This document shows, in pieces, positions 24,447 through 36,080 of a stretch of DNA of 64,000 nt. The notes below the pieces were generated by a model. That model searched no databases. It was given only the letters and a program-made list of their open reading frames with translations, and was not told the DNA's origin. The DNA comes from Protonemura montana (taxonomy: Eukaryota > Arthropoda > Insecta > Plecoptera > Nemouridae), in NCBI GenBank assembly GCA_947568835.1, contig OX387610.1, positions 8,767,501 to 8,831,500 on the forward strand, in the 5' to 3' direction. The stretch's first letter is position 1. Each line of letters starts with the position of its first letter. A program made the translations under genes and the position numbers.

Positions 24447-25595
24447 GTAAGGGTAATTTATGATTATAAAAAATCCCCGATTCTCTTAAATCCCCATTCT
24501 TTTTGGGAAGACGGCTTGGAGATTTTACTGTGGGGTGAATCTCGATTTCTCTGGATTTTTCGTTTTTAACTATTTTTACTTTTCCATAAACCACGCAGTT
24601 TTAGAGCTTGCTTGGTTAGTTTAGTTTTAAGTTTCTTGTATTCAGTTCGTGCAGGTTTTTTTCGAATTTTTTTAAATTTTGCTACTTTTTATTTTTTCAT
24701 GGACTTGGTACACAATGAAAGATTTATTTGATTGAGTAAATTCGTATTGGTCGTCACCAACCAGGTGACCTTGTTTATTTCACAACTGTTCTTCCGTCGT
24801 GCAACCGAAGTTAGAACCTAGCTTAAGTATTCTATTCTAAACCGTTAAAGCTTAGAGTATTTTCTGTGCGCCATGCATAGATTTGTACATGGTTGCATGG
24901 ACATGTAAAAAAAGAGAGATGACAAAAGGAAATATTTCCCCCTTTTGTGGCCCAGGCAATATTCACAAAATTCTATGAATAACAAATTGCTAGGAGCTGT
25001 GCACTTTGTGGAAAGATCGGCTAGATTCTCTTCTTTGGAGAAATATCCATCTAAACAAATAGATGAATAATTGCCTTAAATTTTACTTAATTTACTAAAT
25101 AGCTGTGAACTGACACTCTAAACTGATACGAAAAAAGTAAGAAATGTTTACATTTTGTTTTTTGGCGCATCAATCACGAACTTTCTTTGCTACAGTCCTT
25201 CATTAATCCACTAATTACGACTCGACTTGCCAAGGTCCACCAATAAAAACAATGCATCCAAATATTCAAACCTCGCGAATCCACAACCACCAACGCAAAT
25301 ATAAAAAGCGAATTAAATGATTTATCTACCCACTCTTATCTCACTATAAATTAATTACCATATTTCAATCAAAATAAGAACACAGTGTCATACAATTAAT
25401 CTTGCAAGCGTTTTAAGTAGCCGCAAAGCTTGACCGCTTCAATTCCTTCACCTTTTTCACAATCCATATTAGCCAAAATGACGCATTGAACCCATTTCCA
25501 AAACTCAGGTTAATGAAATGAAAATCACATGGCCATCACACCTTTCGACAACTTCATCCCCAGTAAAAGAAATCCAATCTTTCTTTCCATCTTAC

Positions 25596-25803
25596 CTCCA
25601 TATATTTATATACCCGACATACTCGGAGGTCTCGGACACTGTCTGGAATCCAATCGACAACCCCATCTAGAACCACACTAGGGGTGAGCACCAAAGCAAT
25701 CTTCCCGGTATAAATCTCAACTCGCTCCACATCTTCGACCATCTTGTTTTCAATCCAGTAACCCGATGCGTCTTTATCAACAGAAGCTAAACTTATCCCC
25801 TGG
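25596..25803 (-). CDS. Candidate exon B of an unidentified - strand gene
   Basis: This - strand segment is bounded by GTGTTTAG (weak acceptor, purine-rich upstream) and ATGGAG|GTAAGA (good donor). It supplies the last base of a split Asp codon left by candidate exon A, so the join is in phase. It encodes 69 residues: polar at first (SVDKDASGYWIEN), then two strand-like hydrophobic runs (KIALVLTPSVVLDGVVDWI), ending CRVYKYME. A stronger-looking acceptor, CTCACTTTAG, lies upstream at 25877 in the same open frame. It would give a phase-0 start that does not match exon A, so alternative upstream exons are possible. No family recognised. Confidence 0.42.
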
Positions 25804-26464
25804 CTAAACACCTCTCGCCTTTCCTCTACCCCCGTCCGACCGCCGAAAAGCCACCCCCATCGCCGTCTCGGCGCACCCTAAAGTGAGCCCCATCTTGATT
25901 CGATTACAAATCAACGACTTTCTGATAGAGAGCGAAGTTGGACCCCTTTCTCAGCAACCCCTATAGGCTGTCTAGCAATTCTGGTGTCGGAATTTTCTCT
26001 GAACGAGAAGTAAAAGAACATGGTCGACTTCTTTTACGGAGAATAAACCTCGATAATGTTCTCTAGACGTTTCAGCTTGTGCTAAAATTTAATTTAGTGT
26101 TATGTTTTAACCGTCTCATATTGATTCTTTGAAAGAAGAATAAAAATAGCATTTTTCACCATTAGTACCTCTAGCATCTACTTTGATAATTGTTAATTCG
26201 GAATAAAATCTCAACTCCCTGTCCTATTCTTTGATCACATTTAGGCGAATTTCTAAGCTGTTTTCAAGCCACATGTGAAACCTCAGTGATCAATAGAATA
26301 TTTTTTTATTGAATTCAAGATGTAAGCATATCCGCTTATTGAATAATCCAAAGTTAATCCAGCATCGTTCAACAATTGACCTCAAAAAACCATAGAAAAC
26401 GATACCCAACACCCTCCAAAACCGTAGCCTTGCACTCTAAACCAAAACAAACTCATGTACTTAC

Positions 26465-26719
26465 TCAGTACCAGACATAAATCCTAGCCCCTCCACCCAC
26501 ATCACCAATTTCCCTTCAATAAAAACTCGATGATCCCGCAAAACCACCATCACATCCATGCCACTTACGTATCGCATTCCCCCAGCACAATCCGTGCACA
26601 ATGCGTGCCAGTCCAGATGCTGACTGGCCGGGCAGCCCTCTAACAAGGGGTAAAGGCGCCCATGGGACACGAGAAATCCACCCCTATTGAATACACTTTG
26701 CAACAGCCGCCCGCGCTTT
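26465..26719 (-). CDS. Candidate exon A of an unidentified - strand gene
   Basis: On the - strand TTTTTCCTACATATAG, a good pyrimidine-tract acceptor, precedes an open frame that ends at ACTGA|GTAAGT, a consensus donor. The 255-nt exon encodes about 84 residues, starting KRGRLLQSVFNRGGF and containing CPASQHLDWHALCTDC (three cysteines), then alternating hydrophobic stretches that look like beta strands (MDVMVVL, KLVMWVEGL). The frame is also open upstream to an ATG at 26841, just downstream of TATAAAT, so an unspliced first exon beginning there is an alternative. It ends with two bases of a codon, matching candidate exon B. I do not recognise the family and assign no function. It lies antisense inside unc-4 intron 2. 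Confidence 0.45.
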
Positions 26720-27044
26720 CTATATGTAGGAAAAATGACCAGCACGGATTCTGAAATGCCATATGATCGCGGCTTATGGGCTTGTGTAGGTTGACTTTGC
26801 GGATTTTGTGTTTGCTGAGTGGTTATTTGAATCAGAGACATCTCATTTATAGCGATTATTTATTTATCTATGTCTATAATTTGAATAACCGGGTGAAAAG
26901 TTAGGTTTAGGTGATTTACTGTAAGTTTAGGTAATTAGGTTGATTCAATTATGGTTTTATTTATATGTACATGGTAGTCTAAGTGCCAATGGTGAACTGT
27001 CTTTGCGAGAATGACCCACCGATAATTACTATTTTGACTCTTTA

Positions 27045-27215
27045 TTTATTCTAACCTCAACGATTGATATACATGTACCGATATTTTGTGTCTCAATTAC
27101 CTACTTAATTGTGTATGTTTGTTTAAAATGACGACCAGCCTACCGTAACCACATCTTACCGGCTCGTTTGCTCAGCAGAACGTTACACATTAGCGCTATC
27201 TAGCTATGAATCTCT
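27045..27215 (-). repeat. R1 interspersed element in unc-4 intron 2, truncated
   Basis: It contains CCTCAACGATTGATATACAT, CCGGCTCGTTTGCTCAGCAG and ACACATTAGCGCT. Only the head half is present. Confidence 0.6.
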
Positions 27216-28489
27216 GAAACTCTGAAACTCTCAATCATATTAGTTGTTAGAATTGCCAGATTGGGTCAATTGTCTGGTCAAGTCCAGACGAATTGAAATG
27301 CTGGCACCCAACAAGATAAACACGAATCAAACAAAGACCCACTTAACTGTCATTTGAAACTTTTTAAGTCAAAAGCACGCGAGTGTTTGGGATACACCAT
27401 AACCACAATATAATGAAGACACTTAAAAAAGATGCATAAAATAACTGTTAGAAAACTTGTGGGCGAACGTTTCTTGCAATGAGCAATCAATATCCTAGAA
27501 GTCCTCACATGCTATTCCATCTCTTCAGCTTACATGAACTATCATAAGCACGCAAACACTCACAACATATTTTTTAACCGTGCTCTCTCATAAGAATTTT
27601 TCCACAACATGAACGTATCGTGGTGGAATGATGTCGGTGCATAATTGTTGCATGTGCTGGTCGTGCATTCTAGCAAAGAGTTAATAGAAAAATTAGTATT
27701 CGGTTTCGTGATGCACTGCGAAAATAATTAGTGACACAAACGGTCGATTACCTGTGTGGTTGAAGTATGTTTACGATGTACCTACGTATCTTGACACGTG
27801 ATAGAACTAGTATAAATGCGCTATCTTATTTTTGGTTCGTATATTTTTGGGCTAAAACACTGTCTTAGGCATATTTTTATGCAATTGGCTGCCCCATGCG
27901 AGAACCGCAGAAATGACAAGTGCATTTATACCTTTATTTTTTTCATCCGCCGTCAAAAAAAGGTGATCAGAACCAAAAAATTGGCTAATCACTGCTACAG
28001 GATCGTGAAAAAATCTCCCGTCTATATTAAATTAAATGTTGATACAGTGTACTTCATTTTCCCACAAAATCTGTAGGAACTTACAAATGATCTAACTTAG
28101 GGCTATGGTCTTATAAAGCAAAATTAAAAAGATAACTACCAGTTGAAGATCGGCAGTTAACTTAACCTCCTGTTATGTATTTATTTAACAGGACATTCAA
28201 AGTTGGAAAGGCCAAATGAGCAACCGATATAAAGTAGCTATAATTTTATTTTTTTACTTTTATGATCATTTTATTTTTATGACCTTATAAGGAAAATCTA
28301 ACAAGATAACGACAATATCTAATAAATAACGATCCTTACAAATCGACATTAGCAGTTGATTGCTATTTTATAAGGTGTGCACCCTCACTTTCATCAAAGT
28401 TAATTTAAATACACCTTATCTAAACTATTTAACCAATCATCTAATTTGGGTCTAGTTAAATGTAAATAAGCCACCGAACCCAATGTACC

Positions 28490-28745
28490 GCTGCAATTCG
28501 ATACCCGCTAAAACGGCATTCGCACGTGCGTCTAATCTCATACGTCGATCACAGGGTGCGACGCCTTTCGTGAGCAACGCCGTCGACTCTTTTCAATCCG
28601 ACGCCGAGATCGTTTTGAACGGCGAACGCGTAATTAATTAACACGCGACGCGACGCGCGACGCTGACGTCGCCGCCATCTTGGATTGGCGGTACGCACGC
28701 ACGCACGAGCAGGCACGCACGCCAAGTAATGACTTCATCATGTCG
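28490..28745. promoter_or_regulatory. CpG-dense islet in unc-4 intron 2, the strongest in the window
   Basis: The islet has many CG dinucleotides (CGCGACGCGACGCGCGACG), TAATTAATTA (paired homeodomain-type site), TGACGTC, CGCCGCCATCTTGG (YY1/PHO-like), ATTGG (inverted CCAAT) and a short ACGC repeat. It lies about 1.7 kb upstream of candidate exon A on the - strand and could be that gene's promoter or 5' exon, or an internal enhancer of unc-4. Confidence 0.4.
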
Positions 28746-31700
28746 ACAAGCATGTGGCGCAGCGCCCAGGGTGCTTTTATTTTTGACAATTTGTATTAAT
28801 TTATTTTTTGAAGTTATTTGTTGGATTTAGGCAAGTTTGTGTTCCTGGTATTCTCAGCTCTTTGCGTCATATATAATATGCAAAGAAAGGGAAATTTAGG
28901 TTGTAAAGTGCGGAAATAGGTGTAGTTTCGGCGAAAAAAATAAAAAATTGTTTCAACTTTTATATAAATTACGTGAGCATCAATTTCCAGGATATTTTGC
29001 TGTTATGACCACATTTTGTGGTGAATGAATCACACCCCTATACAAAAAAAAATTGGAGGCCTGGACTAGATTTCCCAAATGAGTACACATTTTTGAGAGG
29101 GTAATTATCAGAAAAGGCTCTGTTTTGGTTTGTTTCTCTAGTGGCATTAATCTCGGAAAATTTAATAACCTGCAGCCAGAGCAAATAGTGGAATTTTTAA
29201 CATGCTGATGGAAAATTTGCTAGAAAACCATGTTCACAGTCAATAGAATATTTCAGACTTCATGTCCTATTTGTAATATATTTTCAAATCGTAAAGAAAA
29301 ACTATTTATGTATAGGCAATGAAAACTATTTCCTATTTCATTGTATTTTATTTTTTGATTCGGCAATTGCATCTCAATTTACATTAAAAAAAACGGAATA
29401 TCTACCAATCAAATTGCAAGATCGCTTTCAATTGCCAATTAAAGAAAAAATCGTCACAATATCAAATCTAAAAAGTATTCACTTAAATTGCACAATTATG
29501 TCTTTGTTAATAGAATCAGTAACGACCAGAACACAATTAGGGCGTCGCCTCAATTGCCCACGTGCACACGCCGCCACTGTACACCTCGTAAAAAAACTCC
29601 ACAACCAATTATTGCCGTGTCGATGTTGGTACCGCTGCCGTACAACATAATACAGGTTTACCAACGTGCCACGTAACGCCGGGCGTTGATAGCGCGCGCT
29701 AATTATAATGTCTCCTGAATAAATTAGATAAAAATCAATTTTTGGCATGTTTAGTGTTAAATAGTTTATAGATTAGCCCGGTGCATGGCGCGCGGAGCGC
29801 GATGCTTCAACAGGATTAATGTAATCAGACCCTGTTCAATTTACATATTATATCCATTGTGTTTTGTATAATTATAGAATTTGCGCAGCTAGGCACGGCA
29901 AGTCAGACCGACGTTTACCTTTTATTTTTACCTAGCACTTGCAGTTTTCATCAGAGATAACATTTTTCTTTCCCCGTAGCGATCTAGTACATAAATGTGT
30001 CGCACATTTCCTGACTTTCTGACTAACTTACGACTGGTACTCCACGTTTAACTACTGTGTTTACATCTAATAAAATGTACTCGCGTATGCGTTCTCTGTG
30101 AATTTATTGTGTTATTAATCAGCACCGCTGCGAAATTGCAGGTCGTTTATCACGCCGGGACCGCAAATATGTAATTATATTTTCATGTGACGCTGACACG
30201 TAAACTAAAAAGAAATAAGCATCGAACGAAGACTTTGATTGATTCTAGATCAATTATAAGTAGATCAACATTTATTTACGTTGATTGACCATGATAGAGC
30301 ATGCGCAAAAACCGACCTTTCCACTATTAAACATGAATAGTTTAAAAATAACACCTTGACGGTAAATTTGTTAAACTGCTAATTCAAATCGCTAAACCAA
30401 TTAAAGATCAGTGGCGCACACACGCCATCGAACTCAATTTCCATCAATTTAAGATCATAATTCGCTTGCTATCAAAAACCTTTCATAACATTTCCCCCCC
30501 TTGAAAGTAAAAAATCAAGACTTGAGCGAAGCAACATCTCAATAATACATGCTTTGTGCAAATAATAATTACGCTATTATTAATAATATAGATGTTAGCA
30601 ACATAATAGCGCGTTCGCGATGCTAGGAGCTTTACGGTAACGAACAATAGGTTTTAACAGGTATCTGCTGGCTCCGTATAAGATACAAGTCAATTATATC
30701 GTTCTTGGACGATGCCCCTCTGGCATCTAGCTTGCCCCTGCCCATCCCTAGCGTCTCCCCTCTCCGCACAACTCGATGCTTGGGGCTAATTCGGGGCTTT
30801 CGGTCGGAATCGGGCGTAATCATGGATAATCATAGGGTTTACGATCGTTGTTCGGTCATCCCTGCGTTCGACGGGACGCTCGCTGCCTCGTGTGTGTGGG
30901 GACCTCGGTCAAGTGAAATTAGAGAAGTTGATCAATTTTTTGTAACCACGCCAAGCATTTTGGGATATTGTTTCATATTTTACTTCGGTACAGATTGAAT
31001 AGTGAAAAATGTAAAAATGTCGATTTGTAACCTTTTTTTAGTATTGTTGTAAGATATTTGCGTCCTGTATTGTTTTCAAAGGCTGTGAACACAGATTTCT
31101 GAATTTTATTTCTGAGAGATTTTGGTCTCGTCGATTGCTCTTAATATTTTAATTTTTACATCAGAACCTATTGTCTAGCAACTTCAATATTATGATGCAC
31201 AAAGTTCTGATTAACGACATCCATTGCTTGGCCAAGACATTGTTTTGTAAAATCTTATGTCAGACCAATTTAACCGCTTAACTTTTGCATTACAAATTGT
31301 TCAGTTAGATGCCAAATCTTTAAAGAAAATTACTTTCAGTTAAAAATATCCCAACAAAAATCCATGCAATGTTCATGGCCTCTTCATTTTAATAACCCGC
31401 ATTAAAAAAGTTGATATGCATTTTAGCTATCCATACTTTTGGCGGGCCAAATTTGAAGGTTGACCAATCGCCCGGGGCCGTTGTACATTGTCTTGGTTGA
31501 AATTTGATCGATTACCCGTTGGACCATGGCAGATGGACACTAGTAATTTATTCTGTAAAATAGCACGTGTGCTCCCAAACAAAACTGTCGCGGCGGTTCA
31601 TGACCACGTGATGCACTATGGATACAAACTTCTGTTCTATAAAATTATTTGCCTAGAAATGTACGAGATATAAATCAAAATTCGGATGAATACTAGCCTC

Positions 31701-31912
31701 GTAGTCGTGCTCGTGACAGCGTTCAGTTAAATTCCTGTTATTAATTTGTGTCACGAATTTGTAATAATATATTTCATGAATTAGTCAAATCAATGATTGG
31801 CATTTACTTCATTAGCCACGGGCATAAATTGAAAATGTGTCATGTACAATTTCTAACTACTGCTTGTACTTTAAACATTTACATTTGCTTTACGCATTAT
31901 TTGACTTAGTTA

Positions 31913-32276
31913 TATGGTATTTAAGCATTATGTTGCTTTCATAAAAATTACGAAAATGCCTTAACAACTTAAATTGTATTTGCTACTCAATCGTTGACGC
32001 CTATTCCTCAAATTCTCTTCGTAAAGATATAATAATTCCGTTAGCCTACTACCACATTCCCAAAACCATAGCATTCCGTATTTAAATTAAAATATATGGC
32101 ATTTAAGCATTAAGTTGCTTTCATAAAAATTACGAAAATGCCTTAACAACTTAAATTGTATTTGTTACTCAATCGTTGACGCCTATTCCTCAAATTCTCT
32201 TCGTAAAGATATAATAATTCCGTTAGCCTACTACCACATTCCCAAAACCATAGCATTCCGTATTTAAATTAAAATA
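31913..32276. repeat. 182-bp tandem duplication
   Basis: Two head-to-tail copies, the second starting at 32095, are nearly identical (for example GGTATTTAAGCATTATGTTG against GGCATTTAAGCATTAAGTTG). The low divergence indicates a recent duplication. No function is suggested. Confidence 0.85.
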
Positions 32277-32689
32277 TTTCAATAAAACTCGCTCAAGGTC
32301 ATTATCCGGCATCCACCAACAATAAAAACTGAAAAGAACTCCGGCAACGCAGCGTCAATAATCAGCCAACTTCAGGTACCGCATTGTTTACAAAAGCAAC
32401 ACACGAAGCATAATGAAGTAATCATGGCCGTCTCACCCCAAGTCTGCATCGGTGTGGGCTAGCTTCCACGGAAGGTACCTACCAACACAGTAAGGTCCAG
32501 GGCCCATGGTCAACAGATTGCTTGAGATCAGGCACATGTCAAGTGGCCTAAGGGTGCCGCGCTGGCCCACCCAAAGTCTGCTAACATAGATATAAGGAGC
32601 CTGAATTAGTCCTTCATTTGGATCAGTAATGAGTTACTCACTAGAATTTACCATCATGACTTGTTAGGATTCTTTATCGAAGTAACCAA

Positions 32690-32935
32690 GTGTTAGGATG
32701 AAATCTTATTTAAATTACAAACGCTTGCAATGCTCGGGGTACTTTATTATAAACAACACTATAACCGTCTCAAAAATTGATGCCCAAACGCGGTGAACCC
32801 CGAACTTCACCTATCGCGGGTGTTGCTCTGAACCATTGAGCTATTTGGACCATTGAGCTGACTGTCATTCTCATCAAATACAGTAAAGCCAGTTTGGGCA
32901 TCAATTTTTGAGACGGTTTTAGTGTTGTTAATAAC
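32690..32935. repeat. R3 palindromic element with 38-bp arms
   Basis: The arms 32752-32789 and 32892-32929 are inverted copies with one mismatch, separated by about 100 bp of unrelated sequence (GAACCATTGAGC and similar) that other copies lack. The left flank GGATGAAATCTTATTTAAAT is shared with other copies. Confidence 0.75.
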
Positions 32936-33107
32936 CAAGTGTTCTTTGTTTTCTTGCAAAAGATTAGTTCTTGGATATATCTTTGCTGGAAAATCTACCA
33001 TTAGCTTAAAAAAGTTTATTCCTTGATTTCTCTAATTTCCATCTCATATGTCATGAAAGTTATTTGTCAGGAACTTTTTGCTATCAGTTAAGCTGATGTT
33101 GATGGTT

Positions 33108-33290
33108 TTACCATCCTTGGAGATCAAAGATTCCGCAAAGATCCATAGATCCGCAATATCCATAGATCCGCACCATCCATTACCATCCTTGGAGATCAAA
33201 GATTCCGCAAAGATCTATAGATCCACAATATCCATAGATTCGCAAAGATCCACAGATTTGCAAAGATCCATAGATCTGCAAAGATTGTAG
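33108..33290. repeat. 72-bp repeat with internal short subrepeats
   Basis: ACCATCCTTGGAGATCAAAG occurs at 33110 and 33182, a 72-bp step. Each unit ends in repeated 15-18-bp modules of the form GCAAAGATCCATAGAT, which continue to about 33285. Confidence 0.75.
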
Positions 33291-33344
33291 TTAAAAAAAA
33301 ATACATATTTGTAGTATTTAGACCCGATATATTACAATATTTTT

Positions 33345-33445
33345 CAACTCCGAAGCTCTTATATCACAAAAACAGCTGACTTTCACTGCTTGTGATTGAT
33401 TGTTGCCATGGCAATCGATTTAACCAACACTTTATCTCGAAGTTG
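33345..33445. repeat. R5 short interspersed repeat, partial
   Basis: TTTCACTGCTTGTGATTGAT and AACCAACACTTTATCTCGAA align with the distal half of the copy at 11.8 kb. The similarity is weaker. Confidence 0.35.
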
Positions 33446-36080
33446 AGAAAATTGTAATACTGGGCATCAATGAAGTAGATAGATAACCCCATAGTAAAAA
33501 AATAACAATAAAACTTGGAGCACTTGAAGCGAATTGAGCGACGACCTAGTCGTCCTAGGACGCACGTGATGTGTACCTATGCAAGTGTGCGGTCTGAGAT
33601 GATGGTACAGCGCGAAACGTGAAGGTTTGATTGAATCTTTGGAATTCGCATTAGGCATGGGTTACTCATAGTTGAATATTTCACGATAGGGACAAAACGC
33701 GCTGACCACTGACTGGGATTTTCCTTTGTGAATCATAGTTTTCTTCTTATACTTCATATTTTTTAATTACAATATCAGTAAGTGATACATTTGGCTCAAC
33801 TATTGAAGAAGTGAAGGAGATATGAATAATTATCGATTTTTTAACATTAAAAAGTTTTGCAATCAATACAAATTTGGGTTGAATAAATATTTTTAAACAA
33901 TTTTGGTTGATGCAAAAGAATGAAAAAGTTAATTTTGCAATCGTTTGCTTCCGGAGGAAATGTCAACCAACAAAGCGTTTAATTAATCGCTGCATGTACT
34001 GTGAACTTAAAAGCGAAAATAAAATAAAATTAGGGGTATACTTTGAGCTACAATAAACCAGGGAAACAGACCTCAAAGTGTGACAGATTGTTCTCGCCAA
34101 ACTGGAAAAATACCCTCTTGTGTGGTTTCAAACCAAAACCTGCGCTGAATCGAAAAATAATTAAGTAATTTCAGTCCAAATAAAGTAATTGGGGCATACT
34201 GCAAGCTTCCAAAATGACAATGGGTACCTTTTTGGGTGGGAATAATAATTGTCATTAGATGGTGTTTTCAAGACTTCGACTCTATCATTATCAATCCTGT
34301 AGTGACTTAATATTTAGCTTTAGTTTAATTTTGATGTTATTTTTTTGGTGAGGTAGGGAGAGGGGCTTCTTGAGCTCGTGGCATGGTGGTGCGGTTTCAG
34401 GTGTGGGCCATGAGCCCTTTTCATTTTCAAATACAATGGTCCATCTGGTTCTTATTTGTGGTTGCCTTTGAGCTCTAGCCGCATTCTAAGAGTTGATAGT
34501 TATTGGCTGATTCGTTTTGAAATCGTTTTGCATATTTTACCATCTGAATTAGACCACAATAAAAGCTGGCAAAGTTCTCTCTTGATCCAAGTATCAATAT
34601 TTTTGATTTCACAATTTAAAAGATATGTTTTTTTTTTTTTAAACGACAATTCAAGTATTTTGTATTTTACTGGGTCTTTTTTTAATACTGTGGAATACGG
34701 TTGGTCAATAAAAGAAAAAAACCTTGCTACATTTCCATCTTTAGGTTATCTTTTTTTCTCTTACTCCGTTATCAATCTGGATTTCAAACAGTTGTTTGTT
34801 AAACTATTTATGACATATCAGTTAAGGTTTGTTTCACAAATAAATAGTAAGTCTAATTATGAGGATTAGTACCTAATGGATGTTTAGTAAAGTTTCTAAT
34901 AAATGCTATAATAATACTTCTCATAAGCTTTGTAGAAAGACTTTTAATTAGGCCTCTACTTGAACTTTTTATATGTTCTAAGTACTGCTTATAAGTTCTA
35001 TAAACCTGTTAACACGTCTTAAAAGACTTTTGAAAAGACTAATTCGACTGCTTAAACCCTAATTGAACTGCTAATAAATCTGCTAATATGACTTAGTGAA
35101 TTAAACTGTTGTTTCGATCGCCGATTTAACGCAACATGATTATTATTCACGTGAATTTCGCGGAACGATTTCCCAGCAAATCTTAACAAACAGGACAATG
35201 ACAGCGGAAACGCTTGGCCGTGGAACTAAATCAAATCTCCGGTGTCTTAGAAAATGATTTGTGCAGCAAACGACGTGATCGTTTCTCACAAAAGCGAGCA
35301 CGACATACTTCCAGTTCCAATTTCGCCAGCTCAATGCCATGCGTTTCCTGGAACGGAATGGCAGATGACTCCCCGGCATTTCGAGGAAAAGTCCAAACGT
35401 TTGAGTCTTAGAAAATGTTTTTGTTTCGATTTCATGACGTCAGGAACCTACCTTCTTCGTAAAAATAATTCGGCAAGCAGAGTATCTAATTTGCAAGACA
35501 CAGGGTTAAAGTATCATAACGTAAAGGGTTCTTATCAAATTGGAAAATGTAATTTAGAAAAATGAGTACACAAAAAGATTTAAATTTAAAAAAGGGGGTT
35601 GATCGATTTGTAAACATTTCTGAATTTCTTCAATTGAATATCTGCAAATTTTCAATTGTGAATTCGTAGCGTTTAGGATGCAAATGGTCAAAATCGGATT
35701 AAAAAATGACAGGACTGAGAGAAATTGGCACTGGTGGTCAATCCACTTAATTTTCTTTCCGTGCACAAAGAACCTTTCTGGAAAGCTTTTCAGGAAAGTT
35801 ATCATCCTCTGGCTCCCTTCTGGGAAATATCTAGTTTCCCGCAGCGAATTACCACGAATCCTCTATTCTATTCTGCAAGATCACAATGTCCCTATGAGCA
35901 TCGGACAGTGTCAACGATGTCCAATTAAGAAAATAACCTCATGCTAAGAAGTGTTCTCTCTCACTGGCTGTTATCTTTTTAAATAGACATTGCAAAACTG
36001 GCCAGATTGACAAAACATTATTGTAAACAATACAAAAATAACGCTAATCAACTTGGTTTTCGTTTTTCCCATCTCTCCAG

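Larger units (their letters stand above)
24447..36080 (+). other. unc-4: unc-4 intron 2 (11.6 kb), splitting the homeodomain
   Basis: The intron runs from GTAAGG to CTCTCCAG, between homeodomain residues 46 and 47. It contains the two best - strand exon candidates (25.6-25.8 and 26.5-26.7 kb), an R1 copy at 27.1 kb, a large CpG-dense islet at 28.5 kb, a GC-richer patch at 30.7-30.9 kb with no convincing frame, a 182-bp tandem duplication at 31.9 kb, an R3 palindrome at 32.7 kb and a 72-bp repeat at 33.1 kb. The rest is AT-rich sequence in which I see nothing specific. Confidence 0.8.

Noticed and set aside
27816-28076. 86-codon + ORF in unc-4 intron 2
   Set aside because: AT-rich composition like the intron, no splice signals examined that fit, no recognisable domain.
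30705-30998. 97-codon + ORF in a GC-richer patch of intron 2
   Set aside because: Neither strand gives a recognisable protein or paired splice sites. It may be a weak regulatory islet.
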